Source: Lobosporangium transversale (Eukaryota > Mortierellomycota > Mortierellomycetes > Mortierellales > Mortierellaceae). From it: a DNA stretch of 64,000 nucleotides. Below the pieces are notes generated by a model. That model made no database searches. It was not told the DNA's origin and saw only the letters and a program-made list of their open reading frames with translations. This document shows, piece by piece, positions 21,110 to 33,485 of the stretch. The stretch is from the NCBI RefSeq assembly GCF_002105155.1, contig NW_019029016.1, positions 1-64,000 on the forward strand, given 5' to 3'. The stretch's first letter is position 1; each line of letters begins with the position of its first letter. The position numbers and the translations under genes were made by a program.

Positions 21110-21320
21110 ATGACATTGCGGCGTTCCCCTCTGAACGCGTTATCTCTTTAGATTTTCAATACTTACTTTATACTCATTCGTTTAATATTACAACCCACCC
21201 ACCCACAATGACTTTCTTTATTGCTGGAGAATGATAGTTATCATTATTTATTATTATTTAACATTTGGCAGCAGGATGCTCAGTTTCCTTTGCGTCGCTG
21301 TAAAATATCGTATCGACAAC

Positions 21321-21584
21321 ATTATCCATCGAGCCAGGACCATATATGTGTTATCTTCTTTTATTGCCTAATTTAGCGAACTTTTCAGAAAACTACCCTT
21401 AAATAAAAGAAATAAACTATATAAATCTGCTCTGCTACCAAGTTGGATCTGCATCTTCTTGATAGTGAGCCAGGAAAAAATAGTAAAACTAAAGACAAAG
21501 GGTGGGTATAGGGTGGGACATATATGGTCCTGGCTCTCGGATAATAAGCTTAAGTCGTCATGTTATCCGACTTGGCCAGCTATT
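21321..21584. mobile_element. DIRS-type terminal fragment
   Basis: Near-identical to 5,653-5,918. It starts ATTATCCATCGAGCCAGGAC and carries the inverse before its end. It interrupts family B just after CGTATCGACAAC; in the other B copy (56,693) a different sequence follows that point. Confidence 0.7.
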
Positions 21585-21600
21585 ATTTTAATCTGAAACA

Positions 21601-21750
21601 TCATAATTGACAAAGTTTCAGTACGAATAGGAGCACTGCTTCTGTCTGCAAATTCCCAGAAGATATCTCTGAATCTTGTTCTAATTTGCGCTGCGCTTTT
21701 TTCTGTCGAGCACCTTGCAACTGTCTCTTCCTTTTATTCAAGTAAACCAT
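21601..21750 (-). CDS. Short basic protein fragment (49 aa)
   Basis: On the minus strand, ATG at 21,750 opens a frame beginning MVYLNKRKRQLQGARQKKAQ and ending at 21,601, 17 bases before the DIRS fragment. The strongly basic, helical start looks like the N terminus of a longer protein that lost its remainder. I do not recognise the family. Confidence 0.25.
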   Translation of the reverse strand: MVYLNKRKRQLQGARQKKAQRKLEQDSEISSGNLQTEAVLLFVLKLCQL

Positions 21751-21960
21751 TTTATTTCGATATTTTGCGATGTGTAAAGGAAGAAAGGATATTTTTTAAA
21801 GGTATACATGTAGAGAAATGAGCTTTTTTTTGGAAGAGAGTGAAGATGAACACCAAAATGGCGGCCATGAGTGCTTCATAAACAATGTGACTGCGGTGAT
21901 GTGAAAACGCAACAAATTAAGGTTTTTTTCCCAAATTTTTTCGCGACTAGATGCGGGACA

Positions 21961-23883
21961 CTATATATGTCGTCCTTGTATTAACTGATCCAAGCTGGTC
22001 AAATCACCTGGTACTCGGTTGGTAATCTTAATAACAGCGTCATTACGACTGTCGAGAGTCCTTTGGGTTGTCAAAGTGAAACGAGCAATGGCAATTTTAA
22101 ACAGTTTTTCGAACGTGTCTTGCGACAAAGGCCCGACATCAACGACATAATCTGAATTCCTGAGGACGGACCTTTCAAACTTTGCAGTGCTCGTGAACAC
22201 AACACACGCTCCACTATTTACACCACTCGTCCAAGTGTTGAAGCAACCCAGAGAACGCAGGACAGGAAGCCTACTTGTTGCTGAAGGTACGTTGTCGGGA
22301 AACAAAGCACCATGCTCATCGACAATGAAGAGAGTCTTTTTCCCTTGTTGTTGGAGTAAGTCTCCTAATATGTACTCGGCAATAGCTTCCACACTCCCAC
22401 AATTTGCCATGGTGGAGAGCTCTTTTGCAGTCAAGATATCCTTATTGAGATCTAGGAAGCGTTGACAAATCACTCTTGATGCCCTCACATTCTCCTGACA
22501 ATCAGCAAGGGTATTTGCGCCAGCGATGTAAAGAACTGGCCAGCCGTGAGCATATGCCTTAGCGGCAAGAAACCATGTTATATAGGACTTCCCGACCCCT
22601 TTGGGTCCAGTCAAACATTTTGCAAACCCCAAACCAGTCTCTTTCTTCATCTCTTCCCATAATTCCATCATCTGTTCGGTAACAAGGAGACCTTGAATAC
22701 CTGTTCCAAAGCCTATTGGGCATTGACCAAGACTTTCTGTCTCAACTTGATCGCCAACCCTGACATTCTTCAGTGATGAGAAGCTCAAGCGACTTTTCGG
22801 CTGGCACCAGGTACTATTGAGCATGTCTGTCATGAGCTTGGGCAAATATACTGTCTCCCCATTGGCTAAAGTATACAACGGTCCTTCGGGTATCGAGGGG
22901 CGACGGCGTTTCGAATAGCGCCCTTTGAGCATATAAGAATAGTGGGATGGCGTGAGTATGTAATAAACGAGCATTCTCAAGAATTATCAAAACCATAGAT
23001 ATAGTCGGAGTGATCAACTCACCTCTTGAACTCTCGTCTCCTACGTCTTCTACGTCTTCTAGGCCCCTTTTTGGGCATCTCGGGGCTGTTTAATACCCAT
23101 AGAATAATAAACAAGAGGATAGTTAGATATGGGGCTTTGATAAAAGCTATGATGATGTAATACACTATCCAATGATCATGTTGCCACATGCTTCATCAAC
23201 TGAAAATATCAACAACCAGTCCGTCGGGAGTGCAATTCGCGAATTGAAAATTCTAATAATCATTTGATCAAACCAGCACCTACAGCTGATGGACGTAAAT
23301 GAACCCGAACCACGAACAAAAAAAAAAAAAAAAAAAAAAAAAAAAACAACGCTGTGAAAGGACGAAAAAAATAGCAGTGGGAGTCTGAGGATGTGTACGG
23401 CCATGGGGGAGACTTTTTAAATTCTTTTATAGAGAAGAAATCCAAAGTCGCCCCAGTTAAATAGTTAAGCCGAGATACATCTCAACAACATAAAAAAGAG
23501 AGGAGATACCACATGACCGTGTTGGGACAGGAATAAGTTTCATCAGTTGAAAACATAATCATCAGTTCACCAAGAGTTAAATACATACCTTGCGGCGCCT
23601 GCTTGACAATAACAGATGCCGTTCGGCTAGTCATCACGTCCAACTTAACTGAACAACCGGGAGAGATATTTACGGCAAAAGATCTTGCTTTCCTCTCAGC
23701 AATGCAATGTATTGTTAGCTTGGTTGGCTCGGGGAATTTGGGCTCATGCTTGGTTGGCTTGGGGATTTTGGGCTCATTAGTGCTTGAAGACCCTTCGTTC
23801 GCTTCTCCTTTTCTTTCTTCTTTCTTTCCATACGGTTTATTTTGAGTATTTGGAAGTAGTGATGATGTTTCGCTGTTTCCCAT
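21961..23883 (-). CDS. Crinkler (CRN)-type protein with P-loop NTPase, three exons
   Basis: Exons 23,883-23,589, 23,085-23,023 and 22,922-21,961 join at GTATGT and GTGAGT donors and AG acceptors; total 1,320 bases, 439 residues, with all phases closing. Residues about 55-98 (LTIHCIAERKARSFAVNISP) resemble the ubiquitin-like CRN header. The short second exon adds an acidic linker. From residue about 125 follows an ATPase domain: Walker A GPKGVGKSYITWFLAAKAYA, Walker B TLFIVDEHGALFPDN, and the later GCFNTWTSGVNSGACVVFTS. Such proteins act as secreted or nuclear effectors or in inter-strain conflict in oomycetes and fungi; the role here is inferred. It ends soon after the ATPase (LDQLIQGRHI) without the usual C-terminal nuclease, so it is either a short form or truncated. 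No signal peptide is evident. Confidence 0.75.
23086..23588 (-). other. CRN intron 1 with internal duplication and homopolymer
   Basis: The 503-base intron contains a run of about 27 A (plus strand) near 23,320. The segment at 23,180-23,225 (CTTCATCAACTGAAAATATC) resembles 23,538-23,585 at the exon end (TTTCATCAGTTGAAAACATA), suggesting a local duplication. Confidence 0.4.
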
Positions 23884-23899
23884 TGTGATCTCGAAACTG

Positions 23900-25060
23900 G
23901 TTAAAACAAAGGAAAATGGACAGAGAGCAGAGAATAGGGATATTAGATAGGAATGCTAAAGGTTGTTAATTGTAGTAGCAGGATGGTTCAAAGTTTTGAA
24001 GTTGTGATAGAGGAAAGAAAATAAAAAGTTGTATGCGCGAAGCAGGGATGAGGTTTTATGTCACCATGATAATAAATTGTTTCAGTCTCGCCACCAGTTC
24101 ACCAGTCCGAGGTTGAAGCTCACGTGAGGACAAACGCGTATTGCAATTTGTGGCCATCTTAGGTTGATTGCTTATTAGCTGGATTCTCCAAAATTGAAGT
24201 CAAAAATCATATCGGAATTCACCTTTTTTACTATGTGTCTCACTGTCAATTTTGCCAAAGGTTGTTGAACCCCCACGCTTTAATATAAAATGACATTTAC
24301 TGTATGTGCTTGCAATGTTTTGACCTAATTAATATAACTTACTATGTATTATGGAGCTGAAGTTCAATAGGACAAAGAGAGGTCTTTATTTCTGAATAGA
24401 CGATATCTTATATACTCTAAGGTATCGTCTGTACCATGTGAGTCTATTTGGTGCATAGTGAATCCTGTCCACTCTAAGTAGCCTCTCTGGACGGCAGCTG
24501 TTCAAGGGATGCTAACCAATTCTGCTAATACGGTTAAATCAGGACAGACTTGGAGAACCAGTAAGCACCGAACAGTCGCCAAACAAGAAGTAATCAGACT
24601 TTCTCCATTGGAGATTACAAAAAACTTGGTGAGTTTGCTATTATTATTACTATTATTATCTTTTAAGCATAGCCTCTCTAGTGCTTGAAAGCTAATACGA
24701 TCGCTTTTTTATTTTTTTTATTTTTTTAACCTGTTTCACATTATTACTTGGCCCTTATCAAATGCATACGTAAGAGCTATTATGCTGGGATAAAAGCATT
24801 AAGAGTTCTAAAGTGATCTACCTTGCGTTCGGAACTCGCACTGCTATAGACAATAGCCGCTTGAAGTGACCCTGTGTTCTATTTACTCAAAATGCCAAAG
24901 TAATCTTCACAACCGACTCATTTTACTCCTGTCAATATGCTTCTCAAAAAAGTGGAACTAGTGCAGCTATTCTATTTACCCTTCTACATATTTCGCCTTC
25001 TATCGAGGAAGAGACCACAATCATAATAATCAAGGCTACCCTATCAACACTTCAGACAAA
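23900..25060. other. Intergenic region, no gene recognised
   Basis: AT-rich sequence with short ATT repeats near 24,640. I found no long frame, tRNA or element end on either strand. Positions 23,884-24,050 would hold the CRN promoter (minus strand). Confidence 0.6.
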
Positions 25061-27900
25061 CAATGTTTATTGCTAATTGTTTACTATGCTTTCACTTCTA
25101 AGCTGCATCCCACCCCAAGGATGGCCAGATATTTGAGCCTTTGGAAGTAAGTAGCTTTGATATGTGTGGATTATTGTGTGCTTGCTGGTAGCCTTTAGTT
25201 ATATGTTGATTTTTTTTTGTATATTTTTTGGTGGTGCCTTGAATGATTGGCATTGGTGGCCTCTGATTGACTGACTTTGGTCGACTGGCTTTTTCGACTG
25301 TCTATGGTTGGCTTTCTTTAGTTGGCTGTCTTTGCTTGACTGGCTGCGATTGTCCGGTTTCTGTTATTCGGTCTCGACCATCCGACATCGGCCATCTGGC
25401 ACCCCTTCGGTTGATTTGGCTGAGACGGAGTGTATTTGCTTCAATCAAACCAGCCTATGTTGCTTTGGTTGGGGGATTCACGGCTACCTTGACTAGCACT
25501 GCTCTTAGTGGTTTGATTGAGGCAGCCTGTGCTTGATATGATCAAGACGCCTTACTGTTGGCTTTAATTGAGATTGCCTTTGGGTGATTTAGTTGAAGCC
25601 GCCTATGTCCGGTCTGGCTGCGGGCCACTATGCTTGGTCGGGCGGAGGTTGCTGGATGGGACTGCCTTGTATTAACCTTAGTTGCGGAAGTCTTCGGTTG
25701 ACTATGGCTTTGGCGTTGGCTTTGGCGTTGGCTTTGGCTTTGGCGTTGGCTTTGGCGTTGGCTTTGACTTTGACTTTTTTTTTTTTTTATTTTTCTTTTT
25801 CTCATCTTTTTTTGTTTTTACTCTGTGCTTCGGTTTTTATCTTTTTTTTTTTTTTGTTCTTTGTTTTGTGTTTTAGTTATTTGCTTTTTTTTTTTTCTGC
25901 TATTGGATGTTGGGTGTTGACTGCTGACTTCTGGCGCTTGACTATTGGCTTCGGCCCTCGGCCCTCGGCTGCTGTCTGCTTTCTATTGGCCCTGCGCTCC
26001 TAGCCGCAAGGCCCTCTACTCCCCTTATGACCCTTGCTCTCGCTTCTCCAAGCAGAGGTCTCATTGCAATAGTCTATCGAACGACTAGCCAATGAAGCCC
26101 TACTATGACCAGAGTACCTTTGGTTCAGACGGCAGGTAACAGGTCACACAACATGACGCCTCTACGCCATGCACTACACACTACAGCCAGGCGCCTGGTG
26201 CAGCTTCGCTAATTGAGGTGATCTAAGAATGGTGTCAGTAGCAATGAACTATTTACTAAACACTATAGAGCTCCGAGTTGCCAAGATCCCACCTAAACAG
26301 AGAGAACAAAAGCAATGGTAGAAACAAGTTAATATGCTCTTTGCTATGTATGCGCATGTATACTTACCTGAGGTGTTATCAGGCCTTGATAACACCTGAT
26401 CCTGATCCTGGTCCTGATCCTGATCCTGCTGGAGGGGGGACCTCCTTGAGGGCCGAGACTCGAGCTCTATAGGCCTAGTAAACAGGCCACTGCTACTGAC
26501 TTACCATACTTGGATGACCACAACTGTGTGTCATCTGTTACCTACGCGAAATCCCCAAGGGCACTCGGATCAAAGTAAGGTCCAGAGGCTAGAGGCTCTC
26601 TAGAGCTACTACAATGATCCCCCTTCAAGGAGTTGCGAGGGATTGACAGAGGGCCCGGCAGGCTAGAGTCCAAGCGGATGAGCCTTTAAGGGAAGAAGAC
26701 AAAAAAAACACGCGTGGTTAGAATATTTGGTAATCAGAACACAGCAGAGTACAGACAGAAAGTCACGACATGTACTCTAAAAGAAATTGTACTTACAGCT
26801 CCGCTTTCGCCCCATTTCGATAAGCACTGCATGAGCTTTTTGCAGTCTTTGGGACAATCGTCGCCGTGAGCCTAGGGCTACAGCTAGAAGGAGGAAAACG
26901 AAACAAAAAAAAAAAAAAAAAAAAAAAAGAACGAAGATAGCTTTGTAAGTATGCTGAGCTTATTCATAGTAGGGGCAACAGTGGATAATCACAAGCAAGA
27001 CAAAACGAAGCCATGCATAAACTATATACTTACTTGATGACAGCAGCGAGGGCACTTCTGTGGATGACCAGGTGAGGTTTTTTTTTGCTTTTTCTGGTCT
27101 GTAGTTTGCTGTTGAGTTGCTCAGAGTGTTCCCTGGTTCTGCTCTGTAGCTGGCTAGGCGTTTGTATCATTTGTGGTCTAACAGTGGTGTGAAAGAGGGA
27201 GAAAAAGAGAGAAAGAGAGATAGACAGGGAATGAAAAGTCAGAACAAGTACAGTGCAGCATAAGGTGAGAGAGTTAGGACTTTAGTAAGGGTGAATATTT
27301 GTGGAGTGTTGCTTACCTTTCATGTTGGTCGAGGAGACTGAGCTGGAAGAGAAGAGAAGAAGCGAAAGAAAAGAAAAGAAAAGAAAAGAAAAAAAAAGTC
27401 TATTTTATATCGAAAGCACTCGCGAGTAAAAGACGAATGGATGAATGATGACTAGTTTTTGAAATTATTACAATAGCTAATTTTTTTTACCTTTGGACCA
27501 GGGAAAGCGAGACCGATTCTTCCAAAGTATTGACTGGATAACGAATACATATTCAGCATCTTGCTTTTCCGCGCCTGCCAGGGAGTTTATTAAAAAATGA
27601 AATAAAATGAAATATAATATATTACAATAAAATAAAAAAAGCGGCGTAACGGGGATTGAAAATGAGTAATTTGCACACCTGTGATATCATCCGTCAATTT
27701 TCATATGCTCGCAAGGTGGAGAAAGAGAAAACTCTTACGAGGTGGAGGTGGGAAGAACATTAATAAGATTCCATCCTCAAAGATATGCAGGGTCATATAT
27801 ACATACAACAACAAGAGCACGAGCCACATTGCTCTCTTTGTATGGTGTGCAACAAAGAGAGAAAGAAAAACAGTGAGCGGTGTGATACGACTAAAGTAAA
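25060..27900 (-). repeat. Family A repeat, copy A3
   Basis: From 25,825 to 27,580 this copy matches A1 almost base for base. Upstream, 25,060-25,140 matches 57,440-57,510 of A4 (ATTGCTAATTGTTTACTATGC; AAGCTGCATCC). Between them is a degenerate array of TTGGTTGACTGGC-like units and a (GGCTTTGGCGTT)n run at 25,705-25,770. The splice sites of A1 are all present. Downstream similarity to A1/D1 continues to about 27,900. Confidence 0.8.
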
Positions 27901-28740
27901 AGGACAGGATTCAGAGTACAAGCTTATCAACACTCACCACATATTTCCATTTTTCACCAGCATTAAGCTCGAGTACCTTTTTTTCCTTAGCAATGGGGTT
28001 CATCAGGCATTGTCAATAGAGTTTGCTATTTGACTCTCTTCTCCCATTCCCTCTCTTCAACCCTAACAAGGAATAGGATGCATTGTCGTGGGAACTGTGC
28101 TGCGGCAGTTTTTATCCAAGCGGACTTTTTTCCTTTTTTTCCTTTTTTCTCTTTTTTTTTTTTTTTTTTTTTCCCTTTTTCTCTTTTTTTTTTTTCCTTT
28201 TTTTCCTTTTCAAAGCGCCAAAGAGATACGACACGTCATTTCCTCGATACGATCGTGTGCTTTTTACTGGTCGGCATACAAACGTTGATACTTTGTTTCA
28301 CCTTCAATCTTTATATATTCTACATTGTATTGCATGAAAATATAAAATAAAATAAAATAAAATAAAAAATAAAAAAAAAATAAAAAAGGCGCAGAGGTAT
28401 TATGACGACTGTCATGTGTTACTTCCCACTACACTCTGGAGAAACGGCAAGCTGCCAAAGTACAGTCCCAACGATAGTCTTTCCCATCTCTTGTTAGGAT
28501 GCTAGGAGTGAAGAAAGAAGATAGAAGAAGAGGATAAGGAAGATGGTCTCCTTTATCATTAAGAGTAAACAAGCTCGAGAGCAATACAGTTCATGCTCTG
28601 GTTGTTTATAGACAGATTTCCTTTGCGAGTCTTGAAGATAGAGTATTATTCTCACTTTCAATCGTGAGAGTCTTCTCATTATCATATGAAATACGACAGA
28701 TGACATCAAAGGCACGTATATTATTTTTTATTTTATTGTT
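27640..28740. repeat. Nested remnants of families D and A/B
   Basis: The D-type end (GGCGTAACGGGGATTG ... GATATCATCCGTCAATTTTC) lies at 27,640-27,730 and a diverged inverse at 28,600-28,720 (TCATATGAAATACGACAGAT). Between them, 28,205-28,570 is a decayed reverse copy of the A/B junction (TCTTTATATATTC, GCATGAAAATATA, GGCGCAGAGGTATT). A further fragment of the D end is at 30,514-30,550. Pyrimidine runs fill 28,120-28,215. Confidence 0.5.
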
Positions 28741-29686
28741 TTTTTATTTGTTGTTTATCTTGATATTTTATTGGTCGCTCTTGAGCGTACAGCAAGCAAG
28801 ATACTTAGTACATCGCGCCAATCACTCCTCGTCCCTTCTCCTCTTCTTGCGCGAACGTAAAAAATAATAATAAGAAGCCAATATAAAAAGGACCTATTTT
28901 GACTCTCTTCTTTTTTTTTTTCTTTTCTCTTCTCTTTCTCCTCGGTCTCCTCGACCATCGGCCTCCACAACCAAGACAAAAAGGTAAGCAACACTCCCTA
29001 AACAATCACTCTTACTGAAGTTCTCAACACTGTCACTCTGTGCTTCACTGTCCTTGTTCTGATTATTTTCTTTCTGGTTGTCTCTCTCTTTTTTTTTTTC
29101 CACGATTAGACTACAACGACATGAAGTTGCCTAAAGCAACTGGGGCTTCATAACGCACAGCCAGGCTGCCATGCTCAGGCACCCATCCTCGAACGGCCGC
29201 ACTCCAACAAAAAGCCGTATCCAACTGGCCACGCTCCAAACGGCCACGCTCCAAACGGCCACGCTCCAAACGGCCACGCTCCAAACGGCCTCGTACAAAA
29301 GGCCAGTCTGCCTCAGTCGAACAAACAGGCCTTCTCCACGGCCGTATACCCAGCCCACCCATCTTGGGATGATGGCCAAGGATTCACGAACAACCCCAAA
29401 TCACAGCAGCTAGGCCACTTCCCACAGCGTGGTCTGGAAGCACTGGTACCAAAGTTCGGCGCCACTAGGCAAAAGGCGAAACCAAAGAGAGGTCGAACAG
29501 TCCATCCAGGCAAAAAACAAAAGCCTCCGGAAACAAATGCCTCAAAAAAAAAACCCCCCCCCCAAAGAAAAAAAAAATAATCCAAAGAAAAAAAAAAAGC
29601 CAAAAAAAATAAAAATAAAATAAAAATAAAAATAAAATAAAAATAAAATAAAAATAAAAATAAAATAAAATAAAAATAAAAATAAA

Positions 29687-29717
<31 letters not shown>

Positions 29718-29910
29718 TAAAAATAAAAAACAAACCAAAGAAAAACAACAACAACAACAACAACAACAACAAAAACAAAAACAAAAACAAAAAAACCAAA
29801 GAAAAAAAAATAATCAAAGAAAAAACTAATAGCCAACTATTAAAGAAAAAAAAACCAAAGAAAAAAAAACAAAAAAAAAAAAAGAAAAAACCAACTAAAT
29901 AAGAGCCAAG

Positions 29911-29940
<30 letters not shown>
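28740..29940. repeat. Low-complexity stretch with 15-bp minisatellite
   Basis: At 29,227-29,291 the 15-bp unit CGGCCACGCTCCAAA occurs four times. From 29,600 to 29,940 the sequence is almost only A with T or C spacers (AATAAA, ACAACA and AACAAA repeats). No coding region is supported; the long frames here are translated repeats. Confidence 0.75.
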
Positions 29941-29941
<1 letters not shown>

Positions 29942-32281
29942 TACTAACACAAAGCACTTTTTAACATAGCAACAATGCACATCCAAGATGCAACAATCAA
30001 TGCATATCTAAGGTGGGTCCGAACGGGCATGAGCCTACGCTGGTTCTTGAATGAGCCATGTGGTGGCGGAGCCCCTTCGACTGGGAAAGGGAATGGGAAA
30101 GGGAATGGGCAAATGGGTGAATAATTGTGTGTGTGTGTGTGCGGGCGTTTGCAAGGCCATGGGGTCTGACCAACGGAGCACGATATGCCAGACCACCTCC
30201 ACGTGGTGTGCTCCGGACAACATCTTGGAGAGTCTTTTTGATGGAGACAAAGGAAAGCACTTTCCAAGATGGCTAAGAGTCTGGCTTCTTGTAGCTTAGA
30301 ATAGTAGGCAGGTAAGCTAGATGGCTAGATAGCAAGCAATCCATTAATAAAAAGTGTAAAAATGATAAAGAAAAAGCTTCAGTAGAGACGGCATTGCTTA
30401 AATGATAGAAGGGTAACCTATTAATGTACTGCTCAGAAAAATGTTTGTGAAATCTGATCCTAGTCTGTCGACTCGAGCAGCAGGCTTTCATCTCACAAGT
30501 CTCATTTTCACATGAAATATGACAGATGGCCTCAAAGGCACGTACGTTGTCCTCTGTAGATGCTCTCTAAGAGACTTGCGATGTAAGTTTGATGACTGAT
30601 GTAGCAGGATATGATACGATTCGATTCAATGCGATTCAAAACAAAATAAAATAAAATAAAATAAAATAAAAAATAAAAAATAAAAACAAGGACAAGGACA
30701 AGGACAAGGACAAGGACAAGGACAAGGACAAGGACAAGGACAAGGACAAGGACAAGGACAGGGACAAGGGCAGGGACAAGGACTATCCCAATTAACCAGA
30801 AAGTAGTAAGGAGGATGGCTATAGATTGGACAAGTGGAGGGAGTCAAACGCAACAGCCATTCTTCTGGCATAAAAATCAGGTGATTGTGCACAGTGAGAC
30901 AAAGCAGAGAAGACATTAATGATTGAATACATGCACGCTCTTTCTTATATACAAGTTTGTCCGCATGTCTGCACTCGAGGTAGCAAATGCAACTCGAGTT
31001 GATAATTGAACATCGTGTTTGTTGACCAGCTTGTTACATTTGTTTCTTCAAACCACAACTATGATATGCTACATTCCTACATGCCTGCATATCGCGCTAT
31101 GATTAGCACAGCCAATGGCCTTTTTATTTATTTCCTCAACCTCTTTGCCTCTTTGCGAAATAAAATTTCTTTTCCCGTTTTCATTGGACTATCAACCATG
31201 TCAACCATTGCATACATGACCGTCTCCAGTCAAAGAAGACATCTTGAAATGATCCAGACATCGGTTTATTTAGTCTTTATTCAATAAGCTGCACATATCA
31301 AAGCTAGTCCATAATCTTTTCTTGTAACTGTTGGTTGTTTATTAAGCTTCGTTGCTAAACCATCAAGTTAGTATCAGGTCTATATTGCTCAGTCGAATAT
31401 GGCCTGTAGGGAAGAAGAGCTTATGTATCGCCAAGAAACTGTACCACACATTGATAACATACAGCGATGGCAAACACGGGCTTATCTGATATCCTGGCGG
31501 CTGAGGAATAACATAGCATATCCTTGACCTTTATTAGAAACGTTCACATACTCCCAATACTACCACTATCCTTATAAAAAATAAAGAAAAAGAAGACGAT
31601 TTGCTCTTGCTACTGAGAGTCTGTGGCTAGGGCTTGTGTTAAATGTTCGAGCCTCTTTACTAAGACTGAGGAGTGAGTGAGTGTCATCATACGCTTTGCT
31701 CTTTGCGTGTTCAAATTATTGGTCTAAGGCAAATTCACTTTGTGGTGTCACATGTGGAAGGTATTCATTATTCCCATGCAAATAAACATTCTACACAGCC
31801 AACACACACAAAGCTTAATCTGACGAATCATTTTTCATTCATGTGCCAAAAGGACATTCCTTAACCCTTTCAATTAATAAAAACGACGACTCAAGCAGAA
31901 ATGACTATTGACCCTTAGTCGACGCATATTGCAAAAGTAGGCTGGTAAATAACTTGACCTTTTACTATACCTTGGCAAGAAAGGAAAGTGATTAAGGGCT
32001 GGAACTATTTGTTCACCTGACTAAATTAAAAAATAAGCTATCTCTTACCAACTACCTTAACTTCAAAGAAAATTGTCACTCGGAGCGAACAGACAAATTG
32101 ATCTTTCCTTCGAAGTCTCCAACGTTCTCTTCCTCTTCTATTGCATTCAGAAGCTTCTGTCCATCGTCTCCTTCAGTCTTCAACTATTATCCGAGTAGTT
32201 CGCCAACGTAAGAAACCTTTTCAGTCCACATAGAGATGGATGTCTGGATTTAACATTTGGTCGACATTTTCTTCATTCGAA

Positions 32282-32318
<37 letters not shown>

Positions 32319-32434
32319 CTCTCGACAGGCATTACTCCTGTGTCTTCTCGATTTACTTTTTCATTGGCCATTGATCGACGCTCTCGTTGCTTAGTCGCTG
32401 TCTTTAATTATTTTATTTTATTTCATTTGTTTTG

Positions 32435-32465
<31 letters not shown>

Positions 32466-32680
32466 TGGCGATGCTTGTCGGAAGCGGCACTATCATCTAA
32501 TCATCTTCCAGGAAGTACTACAAATCAAAACATAGTTTTCAGGTAAACGCCATGAAAACGACAAAAGCAGTACGAACAACACTAGCAGTATCTTTCGAGA
32601 ACTGACTTTACAAAAGATGTATATGACTCAAAATGTATGCATTAGAGTTTTTTTTTTTTTTTTTTTTTACATTCTACCTG
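29940..32680. other. Region without recognisable gene; hexanucleotide array
   Basis: The array of about sixteen GGACAA hexamers spans 30,686-30,783. T and A homopolymers of about 30 bases lie at 32,286-32,318 and 32,436-32,462. A 93-residue frame at 31,006-31,287 shows no family features. Positions 32,050-32,600 are CT-rich with possible short introns and may be the old 5' region of the helicase remnant that follows. Confidence 0.5.
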
Positions 32681-32683
32681 ACC

Positions 32684-33281
32684 ATGGCATACCAAACTTC
32701 AAATTCACCCTATGTCCTCGGTACAGGCTTTTCTCTTCCTAGCAATATCCAGGACATCTGCAAAAGGCACTTCAATGTTATACCAAAGCAGGGTCAGCTG
32801 GACGTAGTTTCGAGGATTGGAGAAGGCAAGGACACTATCCTTATTGCAGGCTGTGGATGGGGAAAGTATCTTGTTGGAACAGGAATCCCTATCGAGTATT
32901 TTGGACTGGACTCCCCTCAATGAGAACTTTCCTTCTGAGGTAATGGGTGTTTTGCGTCAGTTCTTTTGGAATAAGGGAAGGACTACAAGGAGGATCCTCT
33001 CGTCGGATTTCGCAGCAGTACTTCACACGGACAACCAACAATCTGGCGAAGTTTTTAATGCACCTGTTGTCCCTGTTGCGCCCGTTATATTTGTTGCGCC
33101 AGTTGTACCTGCTGCAGCTGTTAGTGCGCCTAATATTGTAAATGGTTCTTTAGCGGCCTGTGGAAGTAGGACATAGCCCCAGATTACTGCTCGCAACAAG
33201 CGCTCTGCCTCTCCAGCAAATGCGCAGCGTAAAAGTAAGGCTGTGAAGTTCATCAGCTGCAGCAGACAGCAGTGGAGGTAG
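32684..33281 (+). pseudogene. RecQ/DEAD-like helicase gene, internally deleted
   Basis: The start MAYQTSNSPYVLGTGFSLPS leads into FNVIPKQGQLDVVSRI and the P-loop segment DTILIAGCGWGKY, as in fungal RecQ-like DEAD helicases, where GWGKT is expected. The frame stops at 32,923. In the next frame a different segment follows (LDWTPLNENFPSEVMGVLRQ), then a Pro/Val/Ala-rich stretch near 33,060-33,150 and, after another shift, a basic tail ending at 33,281. The helicase core between P-loop and C-terminal region is missing, so this is a deletion derivative. Confidence 0.6.
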
Positions 33282-33485
33282 AGGGTGATTATTTAATAAA
33301 ATGATTTATGCCTGTTATGCGCCGAGGCTTGGGTGTACCGCAGGAGGGCGAAAGATGCAAGGGATAGAGCCACTATTGGCCTTGTGAAAAAGTGTTGTGT
33401 GACGAAACAAAATCAGCAGCTTATTACATTAGTTTCTAGTAATATCGGCTATAGTCGACTTTATAGAACGGGATCGAGATAAAGA

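Larger units (their letters stand above)
20480..21320 (+). repeat. Family B repeat, copy B2
   Basis: This is nearly identical to 55,860-56,693. It contains two conserved small frames (20,508-20,723 and 20,846-21,109) and ends with the start of the family A upstream module (TTTCCTTTGCGTCGCTGTAA at 21,283). A2 and B2 therefore read as one unit of about 3.9 kb bounded by the same module in direct orientation (17,345 and 21,270). A DIRS fragment has inserted at 21,321. Confidence 0.75.

Noticed and set aside
29313-29836. Long F/Y-rich frames of about 90-140 residues
   Set aside because: Translated AT-rich simple repeats.
30686-30783. GGACAA hexamers as telomeric repeat
   Set aside because: Does not match known fungal telomere repeats (TTAGGG type); looks like an internal microsatellite.
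31006-31287. 93-residue frame as a membrane protein gene
   Set aside because: Hydrophobic but without homology, splice context or promoter; AT-rich composition explains it.
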